From Streptomyces sp. NBC_00289 (GTDB taxonomy: Bacteria; Actinomycetota; Actinomycetes; Streptomycetales; Streptomycetaceae), in NCBI RefSeq assembly GCF_041435115.1, contig NZ_CP108046.1, forward strand, positions 4,898,001 through 4,962,000: 64,000 nt of DNA, in the 5' to 3' direction. Below the pieces are notes generated by a model that saw only the letters and a list, made by a program, of their open reading frames with translations, did no database searches and was not told where the DNA came from. Below, piece after piece: positions 35,727 through 44,598 of the stretch (positions are counted from its first letter, which is position 1; each line of letters starts with the position of its first letter). The translations under genes and the position numbers were made by a program.

Positions 35727-36602
35727 ATGACCGAGGTGGCGACTTCCGACCAGCTGCTGGTGGTCATCGACCCGGTCGCCCGAAGGACGGACGGCGAGTC
35801 TGTACGGATCGCGAAAGACGTGCTCAGCGCGGGTGCGGCGACCAAAGTGTGCCTTCCGGAGGGGCCCGAGGAATTCGCCCGGGTACTCCAGCGAAGAGGT
35901 TCGCGCAGGCCCGTCGTGATCGGCGACGACCGGGCTCTGGTGCGTGCGGTGTCCCTGCTGCACCGGCAGCGGGAACTGGCCGGATGTGCGCTGTCGCTGG
36001 TTCCGGTCGGCGGTGTGCTGTCCCTGGCCCGCTCCCTGGGCGTGCCCACGGGCGCGGTCGCGGCGGCCCGGGCCGTCCTGGAGGGGGCCGAACGGCGACT
36101 GGACCTGATGGTCGACGAGAGCGACGGGGTGGTGCTGGGGGCGCTGCGGATTCCGCCCCTGGTGTGGGGCCCGGAGGACGAGGAGGACACGGAGGCGCCG
36201 GGCGCGCTGTCCGGTGCGGCCTTCGGCTCCGGCCACCTCTGGGTACGCACGTGCCAGTCCCTCGTACGGACCCTGGTGACGGCGCGCCCGGCCCGCTCCC
36301 CCTCTCCGGCGGCCGCCCCCGGCCCCTCCCGCCTGCGCGTGGAGGTCGACGGGGTCACGCTGGTCGACCTGGGCCAGCCGATAGACGGCCTGTCGGTCGC
36401 ACCGGGCGAGCCGGGACTGGCCGCGGTCGAGGTCCGCCCGGTGTCGGTGGGCGCCGAGGCCACACCGCTGTTCGCGGAGGGACGGCGGGTGACGGTGTCG
36501 GGAGCGGACTTCCGCTACCGGGCGGACGCGGCGGTGTCCGGGCCGGTCCGGACCCGGACCTGGACCGTGCGGAAGGCCGCCTGGGGACTGACCCTGCCGT
36601 GA
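35727..36602 (+). CDS. Diacylglycerol kinase-like protein
   Basis: 291 residues. It starts TSDQLLVVIDPVARR, in the position of the N-terminal strand of DAGK catalytic domains. Internal strands RPVVIGDDRALVRAV and SLVPVGGVLSLARSLGVPTGAVAAARAVLEG correspond to the family's GGDGT and N-D-A-R-like regions but are degenerate: the canonical GGDGT is absent, so catalysis is doubtful. GAGGAAG precedes ATG 35727. Genes of this type beside purA are usual in Streptomyces. Confidence 0.7.
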   Translation: MTEVATSDQLLVVIDPVARRTDGESVRIAKDVLSAGAATKVCLPEGPEEFARVLQRRGSRRPVVIGDDRALVRAVSLLHRQRELAGCALSLVPVGGVLSLARSLGVPTGAVAAARAVLEGAERRLDLMVDESDGVVLGALRIPPLVWGPEDEEDTEAPGALSGAAFGSGHLWVRTCQSLVRTLVTARPARSPSPAAAPGPSRLRVEVDGVTLVDLGQPIDGLSVAPGEPGLAAVEVRPVSVGAEATPLFAEGRRVTVSGADFRYRADAAVSGPVRTRTWTVRKAAWGLTLP

Positions 36603-36630
36603 CGGAGGCCCGGTTTTCACCGGCCTGGCG

Positions 36631-36845
36631 GGCGCGGTCGCGGCGGCCCGGGCGGTCCTGGACGAGGCCGAACGGCGATTGGACCTGCTTGGCCCGGTGA
36701 TCACCGGGCCTGGTGACCACCGGCCGGAACGCGGAGGTCGGATACCGCCGACCTTCACACGGTGAAGGTCGACGGCAGGGCCACGCTCCCCGACCCGGTC
36801 GGCGTCGAGCTCGACACAGGCGAGCTCAAGCCCTACAGGGACTGA
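36631..36845 (+). pseudogene. Probable debris of a paralogue of the preceding kinase-like gene
   Basis: Bases 36631-36687 match 36051-36107 inside the kinase-like gene at 53 of 57 positions and would encode almost the same peptide (GAVAAARAVLDEAERRLDL). A second piece, 36762-36845, reads VKVDGRATLPDPVGVELDTG then ELKPYRD and stops; it is in a different frame. Together they look like broken remains of a second copy, running into the 3' end of eutC. The second piece may have another origin. Confidence 0.4.
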
Positions 36846-37609
36846 GTCGCTCCGGCCGGGAGGGCGTCCGACTCGTCCTTCAGGGCGACTCCCGTCGCCC
36901 CCAGCTCCCGCGCCCGCTCCATCAGGACCGCGAGCCTGCCCGCCGCCGTCTCGTAGGCCAGTCCCCGTGGCGGCCGGATGTTGGACAGGCAGTTGCGGTC
37001 GGCGTCCGTCGTCACCCCCGGCTCCGGCCGGTGGGTGAGGTAGGCGCCCAGCGAGTCCGCCGCCGACATCCCGGGGCGTTCGCCGACGAGGACCACCACC
37101 ATGGCCGCGCCCATCGTGAACGCGATGTCGTCGCCGAGGGCCACGCGGGCCTGTTCGGCCAGGACGACGGGGGCCACCCGCCAGTGGGCCGGCAGGCGCG
37201 AGGCGGTCTCCCGGACCATCGCCGCCGCGTGCTCGTGCACCGCCCGGCTGGACAGCCCGTCCGCGACCACGAACACCACGTCCCACCCCTCGGACGGGAG
37301 GTGCGCGCGGTCCGTGGCGTCGAGACACCGGCCCAGGTCCGGCCGCTGGAGATAGGTGAGCCGGTCGGGAGCGGCGCTGCGGACCCGTACGGTCGGCATG
37401 CCGGTCAGCGCCGCCGCGACCGTGTCCGGGTCGAAGGGCGAGTGCACCGCGTCCCGGGCGGCCGCGTGCGCGGCCTGGAGTTCCAGGCGGTGGCCGGTCG
37501 GCAGTCCGGAGCCGGCCCGTCCCAGTCCGATACGGGCCTGGGTGTGCCGGCGCAGGGCCGACCAGAGCGCCACATCGCCGGTGCCCTGAGCCACTTGCCG
37601 GTCCGTCAT
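36833..37609 (-). CDS. eutC: Ethanolamine ammonia-lyase, small subunit
   Basis: 258 residues, slightly shorter than the enterobacterial protein. Contains the EutC landmarks HTQARIGLGRAGSGLPTGHRLELQAAHAAARDAVH around residues 22-55 and IGERP-like VLVGERPGMSAADSLGAYLT near 175-195. With EutB it forms the adenosylcobalamin-dependent enzyme that splits ethanolamine to acetaldehyde and ammonia. Its ATG overlaps the eutB stop (ATGA). No carboxysome-like shell genes are nearby, so the pathway here is not of the microcompartment type. Confidence 0.95.
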   Translation of the reverse strand: MTDRQVAQGTGDVALWSALRRHTQARIGLGRAGSGLPTGHRLELQAAHAAARDAVHSPFDPDTVAAALTGMPTVRVRSAAPDRLTYLQRPDLGRCLDATDRAHLPSEGWDVVFVVADGLSSRAVHEHAAAMVRETASRLPAHWRVAPVVLAEQARVALGDDIAFTMGAAMVVVLVGERPGMSAADSLGAYLTHRPEPGVTTDADRNCLSNIRPPRGLAYETAAGRLAVLMERARELGATGVALKDESDALPAGATQSL

Positions 37610-39000
37610 GCCGCCAGCTCCCTTCCGATGGCGGTGAGCGGATGCGCCGTACCCGACACGTCCCTGATCGCTCCGCCCTCACCCAGCAGCCCGATCGACC
37701 CCAGCCATGCCTCGAACTCCGGGGCCGGGCGCAGTCCCAGCACCTCCCGCACATACAACGCGTCGTGGTACGAGGCCGACTGGTAGTTCAGCATGATGTC
37801 GTCGCCGCCCGGAGTGCAGATCACGAACGAGGCCCCGGCGACGCCCAGCATCGTCAGCATGGTCGCGATGTCGTCGTCATCGGCGTCGGCGTGGTTGGTG
37901 TAGCAGATGTCCAGACCCATCGGCAGGCCGAGCAGCTTGCCGCAGAAGTGGTCCTCCAGGGCGGCCCGCAGGATCTGACGGCCGTCGTACAGGTACTCCG
38001 GGCCGATGAAGCCCACCACCGTGTTCACCAGCAGCGGGTCGTACCGGCGCGCGACCGCGTACGCCCTCGTCTCCACCGTCTGCTGGTCCACCCCGTGGTG
38101 CGCGTTCGCCGACAACGCGCTGCCCTGGCCCGTCTCGAAGTACATGACGTTGTCGCCGACCGTGCCCCGGTTCAGCGCGCGGGCCGCCTCGTGCGCCTCG
38201 TCCAGCATCGACAGCGTGACCCCGAACGACGCGTTCGCCGCCTGTGTGCCCGCGACGGACTGGAAGACCAGGTCGACCGGGGCGCCGCGCTCCATCAGGT
38301 CCACGCTCGTCGTGACATGGCACAGCACGCAGGACTGGGTCGGGATCGCGTACCGCCGGATCACCCCGTCGAGCAGCTCCAGCAGGTCCCGTACCGCCCT
38401 CGGACTGTCGGTCGCCGGGTTGATGCCGATCACCGCGTCGCCGGAGCCCAGCAGCAGACCGTCCAGCAGGGCGGCGGCCACTCCGGCCGGGTCGTCGGTG
38501 GGGTGGTTGGGCTGGAGGCGGGTGGCCAGGCGGCCCGGCAGGCCGATGGTCGAGCGGAACGCCGTCACCACCCGCACCCTGCGCGCCACGGCCACCAGGT
38601 CCGCGTTGCCCATCAGCTTGGACACCGCGGCCACCATCTCGGGCGTCAGCCCCGGGGCGAGCGCGGCCAGCGCCGACGCGTCGGCCGCCTCCGACAGCAG
38701 CCACTCCCGGAACGCGCCGACCGTCAGCGCGGCCACCGGCGCGAAGGCCGCCGCGTCGTGGGTGTCGACGATCAGCCGGGTCACGTCGTCGCTCTCGTAC
38801 GGGATCACCGGCTCGGCGAGAAACTCCGCGAGCGGCACCTCCGCCAACGCCCACCGGGCCGCGACGCGCTCCCGCGCCGAGGCGGCGGCGAGCCCGGCCA
38901 GCCGGTCGCCGGAGCGCTCGGGGCTCGCGGCGGCGAGCAGGCGCGCGAGGGAGTCGAAGCGGTAGCGGTGGCCGCCGAGGGTGGAGGTGTACGTGCTCAT
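37606..39000 (-). CDS. eutB: Ethanolamine ammonia-lyase, large subunit
   Basis: 464 residues, full length for EutB. Barrel motifs are intact: RLQPNHPTDDP, GDAVIGINPATDS, the PTQSCVLCHVTTSVDLM cluster, VFQSVAGTQAANASFG, and MGLDICYTNHADAD near the C-terminal third. The coenzyme is adenosylcobalamin. ATG 39000 is preceded at 7 nt by a TACGGT -10 box and not by a ribosome site. It is divergent from the ethanolamine/amino-acid permease; the shared gap holds an inverted repeat. Confidence 0.96.
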   Translation of the reverse strand: MSTYTSTLGGHRYRFDSLARLLAAASPERSGDRLAGLAAASARERVAARWALAEVPLAEFLAEPVIPYESDDVTRLIVDTHDAAAFAPVAALTVGAFREWLLSEAADASALAALAPGLTPEMVAAVSKLMGNADLVAVARRVRVVTAFRSTIGLPGRLATRLQPNHPTDDPAGVAAALLDGLLLGSGDAVIGINPATDSPRAVRDLLELLDGVIRRYAIPTQSCVLCHVTTSVDLMERGAPVDLVFQSVAGTQAANASFGVTLSMLDEAHEAARALNRGTVGDNVMYFETGQGSALSANAHHGVDQQTVETRAYAVARRYDPLLVNTVVGFIGPEYLYDGRQILRAALEDHFCGKLLGLPMGLDICYTNHADADDDDIATMLTMLGVAGASFVICTPGGDDIMLNYQSASYHDALYVREVLGLRPAPEFEAWLGSIGLLGEGGAIRDVSGTAHPLTAIGRELAA

Positions 39001-39007
39001 GTCGGCG

Positions 39008-39013
39008 ACCGTA
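39008..39013 (-). promoter_or_regulatory. -10 box TACGGT, leaderless eutB start
   Basis: On the minus strand TACGGT ends 7 nt before ATG 39000. A leaderless mRNA leaves no room for a cobalamin riboswitch in front of eutB. Confidence 0.55.
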
Positions 39014-39092
39014 CGAGGGGGCCGGGGGTCGGGTCCACGGTCGGCCGGAGAGTTAACCGAGCCGTTCCACGCCCCCGGATTCCAAAGGTCTG

Positions 39093-39117
39093 GTTGACAG
39101 ATATTTAACCTGTCGAC
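39093..39117. promoter_or_regulatory. Inverted repeat GTTGACAG / CTGTCGAC in the eut divergent gap
   Basis: GTTGACAG (39093-39100) and CTGTCGAC (39110-39117) are complementary at 7 of 8 positions around an AT-rich centre. The site is between eutB and the permease and is a candidate operator for ethanolamine control; no regulator gene is adjacent. Confidence 0.45.
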
Positions 39118-39205
39118 ACCCTTGACCGACTCATTCGGCCTAGAGAGTTCCGGTCCATCAGCAGTGCGCGCGAGCGCTCGGGACACACCAGGAAGGGGCC
39201 ACCCG

Positions 39206-40715
39206 ATGGCAGTACAGGAGGGCGCCGCCCCGCAGGCGGAGGCCAGCGACACCGCACCCGTCCACCGGCTCAAGCCCAACGCCGTGGGCCTGCTCGGGGT
39301 GGTCTTCATGGCCGTCGCGACCGCCGCGCCGATCACCGCCATGACAGGCAATGTGCCCTTCATGGTGTCGTCAGGCAACGGCATCGGCGCCCCCGCGAGC
39401 TACCTCGTGGCAATGGTCGTCCTGGCAATCTTTTCCGTCGGCTTCACGTCGATGGCGAAGCACATCACATCCACCGGCGCCTTCTACGGCTTCATCTCCT
39501 ACGGCCTCGGCCGCACCGTCGGCCTGGCCTCGGGACTGCTCGCCACCTTCGCGTACGTCGTCTTCGAACCGGCACTCATCGGCATCTTCTCGACCTTCGC
39601 CACCACCACGCTCAAGGACCAGACGGGCCTCGACATACCGTGGTGGACCTTCGCGATCGTCATGCTCGCGGTCAACGCGGCCGGCACCTGGTTCGGCGTC
39701 TCGGTCGCGGAGAAGCTGCTCGTGGTGCTGCTGGCCACCGAGGTGACCGTCCTCGCGGCCATGGCGATCTCGGTAGCGCTGCACGGCGGCGGACCGGACG
39801 GCTTCACCTTCGGCCCGGTCAACCCGGTCAACGCCTTCAAGGGCACCTCCGCCGGCCTCGGTCTCTTCTTCGCCTTCTGGTCCTGGGTCGGCTTCGAGTC
39901 GACCGCGATGTACGGCGAGGAGTCCCGCGACCCGAAGAAGATCATCCCCAAGGCGACAATGGTCAGCGTCCTGGGCGTCGGTGTCTTCTACGTCCTCGTC
40001 TCCTGGATGGCCATCACCGGCAACGGCGAGGCCGAGGCCGTGAAGGCCGCCTCCTCCGCCAACCCGCTCGCGATGCTTCAACCCCACCGAGCGCTACGTC
40101 GGCCACTGGGCCGTCGACGTCATGCAGTGGCTGATGATCACCGGCTCGCTCGCCTGCGGCATGGCCTTCCACAACTGCGCCGCCCGCTACATGTACGCGC
40201 TGGGCCGCGAGGGCGTCCTGCCGTCCCTGCAGCGGACCATCGGCCGCACCCACGACAGGCACGGCTCCCCGCACATCGCGGGACTGGTCCAGACGGTGGT
40301 GAGCGGCGTGCTGATCGCCGCGTTCTGGATCGCGGGCAAGGACCCGTACACGGGCACGTACGTCCTTCTCGCCATCCTCGGCACCATGGCGATCCTGGTC
40401 GTCCAGGCCGTGTGCTCGTTCGCGGTGCTGGCCTACTTCCGCTCCCACCACCCCGAGAGCCGGCACTGGTTCCGGACCTTCACCGCCCCGCTCGTCGGCG
40501 GCGTGGCGATGCTCGCGGTGGTCGTCCTGCTGGTGTCCAACATGGGTGTGGCGGCCGGTTCGGAGTCGGGTTCGCTGGTGCTGAGGGCGACACCGTGGCT
40601 GGTGGCGCTGATCGCGGTGGCGGGCGTCGGATACGCGCAGTACCTGAAGCGCCGCGCACCGCAGCGGTACGCCCTGCTCGGGCGGACGGTGCTGGAGGAA
40701 ACGAAGGAGCGCTGA
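39206..40715 (+). pseudogene. APC-family ethanolamine/amino acid permease, frameshifted
   Basis: From ATG 39206 (AGGAAGGGG upstream) one frame encodes the first nine or so helices of an APC permease (PNAVGLLGVVFMAVATAAPI, FWSWVGFESTAMYGEE). Near 40077 the similarity jumps to the next frame, which continues FNPTERYVGHWAVDVMQWLM and ends at 40715 with three or four more helices. The expected join is ANPLAM-FNPTERYVG, so one or two bases appear lost at ATGCTTCAACC. Unless this is a sequencing error, the transporter is broken. Its divergent eutB-eutC neighbours suggest ethanolamine as substrate. Confidence 0.85.
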
Positions 40716-40740
40716 TCGCTGCTCCGCGGCCGGAGCACCC

Positions 40741-40783
40741 AGAAGGCCTTGGGCCGGGAGTGACTCCCGGCCCAAGGCCTTCT
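40741..40783. terminator. Very strong terminator hairpin
   Basis: A perfect 20-bp stem (40741-40760 with 40764-40783; starts AGAAGGCCTTGGGCC) closed by a TGA loop, just downstream of the permease frame. Confidence 0.9.
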
Positions 40784-40845
40784 CAGGCGGGGGCACGCCG
40801 CCAGGAGACGACGGTCCGGCGGACGCGGGGAGTTCCGGTGGCCAC

Positions 40846-41163
40846 ATGGGGAGTCCCGGCGGGCCGACGGACGCGGGAAGTTCCGGCGGGCCGACAGATG
40901 CGGGAACTGTCGGCCGGACGGGTGCGTCCGTTTCGGGCGTGGGACAACGTGCGCAGGCCGCCGGAGGATGCCTGATCGCGGCCGTCGGTGCCGGGGCGGG
41001 GCTCGCGCTGTGGTGTGTCGGGGTCCAAGGGCGTATCCGGCGTTTCGAGCAGGGTCCCGACTGGAGCGTTCTCTACGCGGAACTGCCGCTCGCGATCCTC
41101 GGCGGGACGGCCCTCGCCCTGGGACTGTGGGCCCTCGCGCACCGCATCAGACTCCGACGCTGA
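40846..41163 (+). CDS. Small two-helix membrane protein
   Basis: Up to 105 residues. From about residue 32 the sequence looks real: GQRAQAAGGCLIAAVGAGAG opens a first helix, RRFEQGPDWSVLYAELP is a loop, and a second helix with basic end (HRIRLRR) closes it. The first 30 residues come from a 27-bp repeat (GSPGGPTDA, GSSGGPTDA) and may not be translated; GTG 40939 is an alternative start. Its end overlaps the 3' end of the convergent P450 by 17 nt. Function unknown. Confidence 0.55.
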   Translation: MGSPGGPTDAGSSGGPTDAGTVGRTGASVSGVGQRAQAAGGCLIAAVGAGAGLALWCVGVQGRIRRFEQGPDWSVLYAELPLAILGGTALALGLWALAHRIRLRR

Positions 41164-42364
41164 GCCCCTCCAGTCCCCGGATCACGAAGTTCGGCTTCCG
41201 CTTCGGCTCCGCCGCCAGGTCGAGCGTCGGGGCCTTCTCCAGCAACGCCCGCATCGAGGCGGCCAGTTCGATCCGGGCGAGCGGCGCCCCGATGCAGTAG
41301 TGGATGCCCGCGCTGAAGGAGATGTGCGGGTTCTCCGGGCGGGCCAGGTCCAGCCGTCCGGGGTCGGCGAAGACCTCCGGGTCGTGGTTGGCGGCGCCGA
41401 AGAGCATCGCGATCTCCGCTCCCCGGGGGATCACCGTGCCGTCGACCTCGATGTCGTCCAGGACCCAGCGCTCGAAGAGCTGCAACGGGGTGTCGTAGCG
41501 CATCAGCTCCTCGACCGCGGACGGCACGAGGGAGTGGTCGGCGCGCAGGGCCGCCAGCTGGTCCGGGTTGCGGAACAGGGCCCACCAGCCGTTGACCGTG
41601 GCGTTCACCGTGGCCTCGTGACCCGCGTTCAGCAGGAGCACACAGGTCGAGATCATCTCCTGCTCGGTCAGCCGGTCGCCCTCGTCGTGCGCGGCGATCA
41701 GGCCCGAGATCAGATCGTCGCCGGGTTCCTTGCGGCGCTCGGCGATCAGCTCCCGCAGGTAGTCCGAGAACTCGACCGACGCGCGCACCGCCCGGTCCGC
41801 CACCTCCTCCGACGGGTTCAGCTCGTACATCCCGCAGATGTCGGCCGACCAGGGCCTGAGTGGAGCCCGGTCGGACTCGGGGATGCCGAGCATCTCGGCG
41901 ATCACCGCCACCGGCAGCGGCTCCGCCACGTCCGTCAGCAGATCGCCCCCGCCCGCCTCGACCAGCGCGTCCACCAACTCCCCCGCCAGCCCGTGCACAT
42001 ACGGCCGCAGCCGCTCCACCGTGCGCGGGGTGAACGCCTTCGACACCAGGCGCCGGATGCGGGTGTGGTCCGGCGGCTCCAGGTCGAGCATTCCGTGGTC
42101 GTTGAGCACATGGAACGGCTCGTGCTCCGCCGGCGGCGCCGTACGCCCGAATTCCTCGTGCGTGAAACGGTGCCGGTAGGCGCGGCCCAGGCGGCGGTCG
42201 CGCAGCAGCGCCGAGACGTCCGCGTGGTGCGGCACCAGCCACTGGCGCGTGGGCTCGTAGTACCGCACACGGCCCCGGGCACGCAGGTCGGCGTAGGCGG
42301 GGTACGGGTCGGCGAGAAACGCCGGGTCCCAGGGGTCGAACGCGAGGTCGTCAGCAGCTGCCAT
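41147..42364 (-). CDS. Cytochrome P450 (CYP107-like)
   Basis: 405 residues, soluble bacterial P450. Haem-binding motif FSAGIHYCIGAPLAR with Cys357 as thiolate ligand; I-helix LLLNAGHEATVN, in which Ala follows Glu in place of the usual Thr one step later (AGHEAT keeps the Thr); K-helix EELMRYDTP with the E..R pair. It probably hydroxylates a small hydrophobic substrate with external ferredoxin; no ferredoxin gene is adjacent. From memory the S. coelicolor gene in this position is CYP107P1. A leaderless -10 box supports ATG 42364. Confidence 0.93.
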   Translation of the reverse strand: MAAADDLAFDPWDPAFLADPYPAYADLRARGRVRYYEPTRQWLVPHHADVSALLRDRRLGRAYRHRFTHEEFGRTAPPAEHEPFHVLNDHGMLDLEPPDHTRIRRLVSKAFTPRTVERLRPYVHGLAGELVDALVEAGGGDLLTDVAEPLPVAVIAEMLGIPESDRAPLRPWSADICGMYELNPSEEVADRAVRASVEFSDYLRELIAERRKEPGDDLISGLIAAHDEGDRLTEQEMISTCVLLLNAGHEATVNATVNGWWALFRNPDQLAALRADHSLVPSAVEELMRYDTPLQLFERWVLDDIEVDGTVIPRGAEIAMLFGAANHDPEVFADPGRLDLARPENPHISFSAGIHYCIGAPLARIELAASMRALLEKAPTLDLAAEPKRKPNFVIRGLEGLSVGV

Positions 42365-42370
42365 GGACGG

Positions 42371-42376
42371 ACGCTA
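42371..42376 (-). promoter_or_regulatory. -10 box TAGCGT, leaderless P450 start
   Basis: TAGCGT on the minus strand ends 6 nt before ATG 42364. Confidence 0.55.
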
Positions 42377-42412
42377 CCCGGCGGCCCACCTCCGTGACCA
42401 GGGACGTCCGCC

Positions 42413-43078
42413 TCAGCCGGGCGTGACCAGCCTCGCCTCGTACGCGAACACCGCCGCCTGCGTCCGGTCCCGCAGGCCCAGTTTCACCAGGATGCGGCTG
42501 ACATGCGTCTTGATCGTCGACTCGGCGACCACCAGCCGCCCGGCGATCTCCGCGTTCGACAGGCCCTGCGCGATCAGTACCAGCACCTCCGTCTCCCGGT
42601 CGGTCAGATCGCCGTACGCGGCCTGCGCGGACGGCATGAGGCGCGGGGTGCCGGCCAGTTTCGAGAACTCCGTGATCAGCCGCCTGGTCACGGACGGCGC
42701 GAGGAGCGCCTCGCCGGACGCCACCACCCGCACCCCTTCGGCGAGCTGGCGTGCCGAGGCGTCCTTGAGGAGGAAGCCGGAGGCTCCCGCCCGCAGCGCC
42801 TGGTAGACGTACTCGTCGAGATCGAAGGTAGTGAGCACCAGCACCTTCGCCGCGCCGTCCGCGGCGACGATCTCCCGGGTCGCCTCGATGCCGTTCAGCT
42901 CCGGCATGCGGATGTCCATCAGCACCACGTCCGGCGTGAGGTCACGGACGCGGTCGACCGCCTCCCGCCCGTTCACCGCCTCGCCCACGACCTCGATGTC
43001 CGGCATCGCGTTCAACAGGACCGAGAAGCCCTCGCGCACCATCATCTGGTCGTCCGCGATCAGTACGCGGATCGTCAT
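42413..43078 (-). CDS. NarL/LuxR-family response regulator (system 1)
   Basis: 221 residues. Receiver domain with DD at 9-10 and phosphoacceptor Asp in VVLMDIRMPE (about residue 54), Lys in FLLKDAS, and a C-terminal LuxR helix-turn-helix (LTDRETEVLVLIAQGLSNAEI). Its ATG overlaps the stop of the partner kinase (ATGA). It is strikingly similar to the regulator at 44599-45273, differing mainly in the linker, so the two systems look like a tandem duplication. Confidence 0.94.
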   Translation of the reverse strand: MTIRVLIADDQMMVREGFSVLLNAMPDIEVVGEAVNGREAVDRVRDLTPDVVLMDIRMPELNGIEATREIVAADGAAKVLVLTTFDLDEYVYQALRAGASGFLLKDASARQLAEGVRVVASGEALLAPSVTRRLITEFSKLAGTPRLMPSAQAAYGDLTDRETEVLVLIAQGLSNAEIAGRLVVAESTIKTHVSRILVKLGLRDRTQAAVFAYEARLVTPG

Positions 43079-44424
43079 GCGTCACCTTCGCTCACACTCG
43101 CGACGGGCAGGAACACCGCCACCTCGTAGCCCCCGTCGGCCGCAGGGCCCGCCGTCATCTCGCCGTTCAGCATGGAGACCCGCTCCCGCATGCCGGTGAT
43201 GCCGTGCCCCGCTCCGGGCGAGGGCTTCACCAGCGACAGCTCGGGCAGCGGGCCGTTGACTATGCGCAGGCCCAGACCGCCGAGGACGTAGCCGATCTCG
43301 ACCCGGGCACCGGCGCCGGGCGCGTGCCGCAGCGAGTTGCTGAGGGCCTCCTGCACGATGCGGTACGCCGACAGCTCCACGCCCTGCGGCAGCTCGCGCA
43401 CCGCCCCGGTGACCACCTTCTCCACGTCCAGCCCCGCGTCCCGCACATTGGCGAGCAGCGCGTCCAGATCCGCGAGGGTGGGCTGCGGGGCGTCCGGCGC
43501 CTCGTAGTCCTCGGCGCGGACGACGCCCAGGACCCGGCGCAGCTCGGTCAGGGCCGCCACCGCGTTCTCCCGGATGGTGACGAAGGCGCGCTCCAGCTCC
43601 GGCGGCGGGTTCTCCACCCGGTAGGGGGCGGCCTCCGCCTGGATGGCGACGACGGACATGTGGTGGGCGACCACGTCGTGCAGCTCGCGGGCGATGGTGG
43701 TGCGTTCCTCCAGGAGTGTGCGCCGGGACCGCTCGTGCTCGGTCACCGACTGCTGGGCGGTCACCTCCTGCTCCGCGTCCCGGCGTATGTGCCGGACGGT
43801 GACGGCGAGCAGCACGAACGCGGAGATCACCAGCAACGGCGCGGTGTTCGAGGCGTAGTACCCCGCGCCGAAGAAGATCTCGGCCGTGATGCCGTAGGCG
43901 GCGGTCAGGGCCCACATCCAGGCCGCCACCCGGGGCCGCGTCCGCAGTGCCACGACCGTCAGCACGATCAGGTGGCAGACGAAGCTGCCGGTCGGGAACG
44001 GCCAGTCGTCCCAGCTGTCGCAGAACACCGCGGTCACCGGGACGGCGGCGAAGGAGAGCCAGAAGGCGCCGATGGGCCGGAGCAGCGTCAGCAGCACCGG
44101 GCAGAGCGCGAGCAGGGCACTCAGGAAACCGACGAAGTCGCCGGATCCATCGACCGCGGTGTCGGCGATCGCCGCCGAGAGGAGTCCGGCCGCCGCCACC
44201 ACGGCGTGCGGGAGCCAGACGGCGTACTGGCGGATACGCGGGGACAGCCGCTTGGTCAGCGGACCGTCGGCGCGCAGGGGCGGAAGCGGGTCGTAGGCGA
44301 AGGCGTGGTGGAACAGGTCCTGTCGCAGTCCGCGCAGGGCATCCGCGGCCAGCCGGAACTCCGGACTGCGCGGCCTGCTCCCGTCCCCCGGCTGCGGGGT
44401 CTGCATCTGGGTCGTCTCGGTCAC
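43075..44424 (-). CDS. LiaS/NarL-type sensor histidine kinase (system 1)
   Basis: 449 residues. Four or five membrane helices between about 60 and 205, then the HisKA_3 box with phosphoacceptor His in ARELHDVVAHHMSVV (about 252) and an HATPase domain ending GHGITGMRERV. No large extracellular sensor, so it is of the intramembrane-sensing kind, which often monitors the envelope. GTG 44424 has a -10 box TACCGT 7 nt upstream. A 29-bp conserved element lies about 55 nt upstream and is a candidate control site. Confidence 0.92.
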   Translation of the reverse strand: MTETTQMQTPQPGDGSRPRSPEFRLAADALRGLRQDLFHHAFAYDPLPPLRADGPLTKRLSPRIRQYAVWLPHAVVAAAGLLSAAIADTAVDGSGDFVGFLSALLALCPVLLTLLRPIGAFWLSFAAVPVTAVFCDSWDDWPFPTGSFVCHLIVLTVVALRTRPRVAAWMWALTAAYGITAEIFFGAGYYASNTAPLLVISAFVLLAVTVRHIRRDAEQEVTAQQSVTEHERSRRTLLEERTTIARELHDVVAHHMSVVAIQAEAAPYRVENPPPELERAFVTIRENAVAALTELRRVLGVVRAEDYEAPDAPQPTLADLDALLANVRDAGLDVEKVVTGAVRELPQGVELSAYRIVQEALSNSLRHAPGAGARVEIGYVLGGLGLRIVNGPLPELSLVKPSPGAGHGITGMRERVSMLNGEMTAGPAADGGYEVAVFLPVASVSEGDA

Positions 44425-44431
44425 ATACAGA

Positions 44432-44437
44432 ACGGTA
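44432..44437 (-). promoter_or_regulatory. -10 box TACCGT, leaderless kinase start
   Basis: TACCGT on the minus strand ends 7 nt before GTG 44424. Confidence 0.55.
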
Positions 44438-44478
44438 GGCGCGGTCCGGGGTCGCGGTCGTCACCAGTGAGAAGGGTC

Positions 44479-44507
44479 CTTCGACGTCCCTCTCAGGTAC
44501 TACGGGT
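44479..44507. promoter_or_regulatory. 29-bp conserved element, copy 1
   Basis: Shares 25 of 29 positions with 49451-49479, including an unbroken CTCTCAGGTACTACGGGT. It precedes the system-1 kinase operon, 42 nt upstream of its -10 box. Confidence 0.65.
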
Positions 44508-44597
44508 CCTGCCAGGGGGCGGGGATCAAGGTCTTGCCGGGGGGCGGGGACCAAAGTCCTGCCGGGGGAGGGGATCAAGGTCCTGCCGGGCGGCGGG
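44506..44597. repeat. 25-bp tandem repeat between the two two-component systems
   Basis: Units start at 44506, 44531, 44556 and 44580 (partial). Each opens GTCCTGCCGGGG or a one-base variant and the full ones end GATCAAG or GACCAAA. The array directly abuts the stop of the system-2 regulator and the conserved element of system 1. Confidence 0.85.
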
Positions 44598-44598
44598 C

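Noticed and set aside
38998..39205. Cobalamin riboswitch in front of eutB.
   Set aside because: No recognisable B12 box, and the -10 box 7 nt before the ATG leaves no leader for one.
44506..44597. Short CRISPR-like array of 25-bp units.
   Set aside because: Units are directly adjacent with no spacers, and there are no cas genes.
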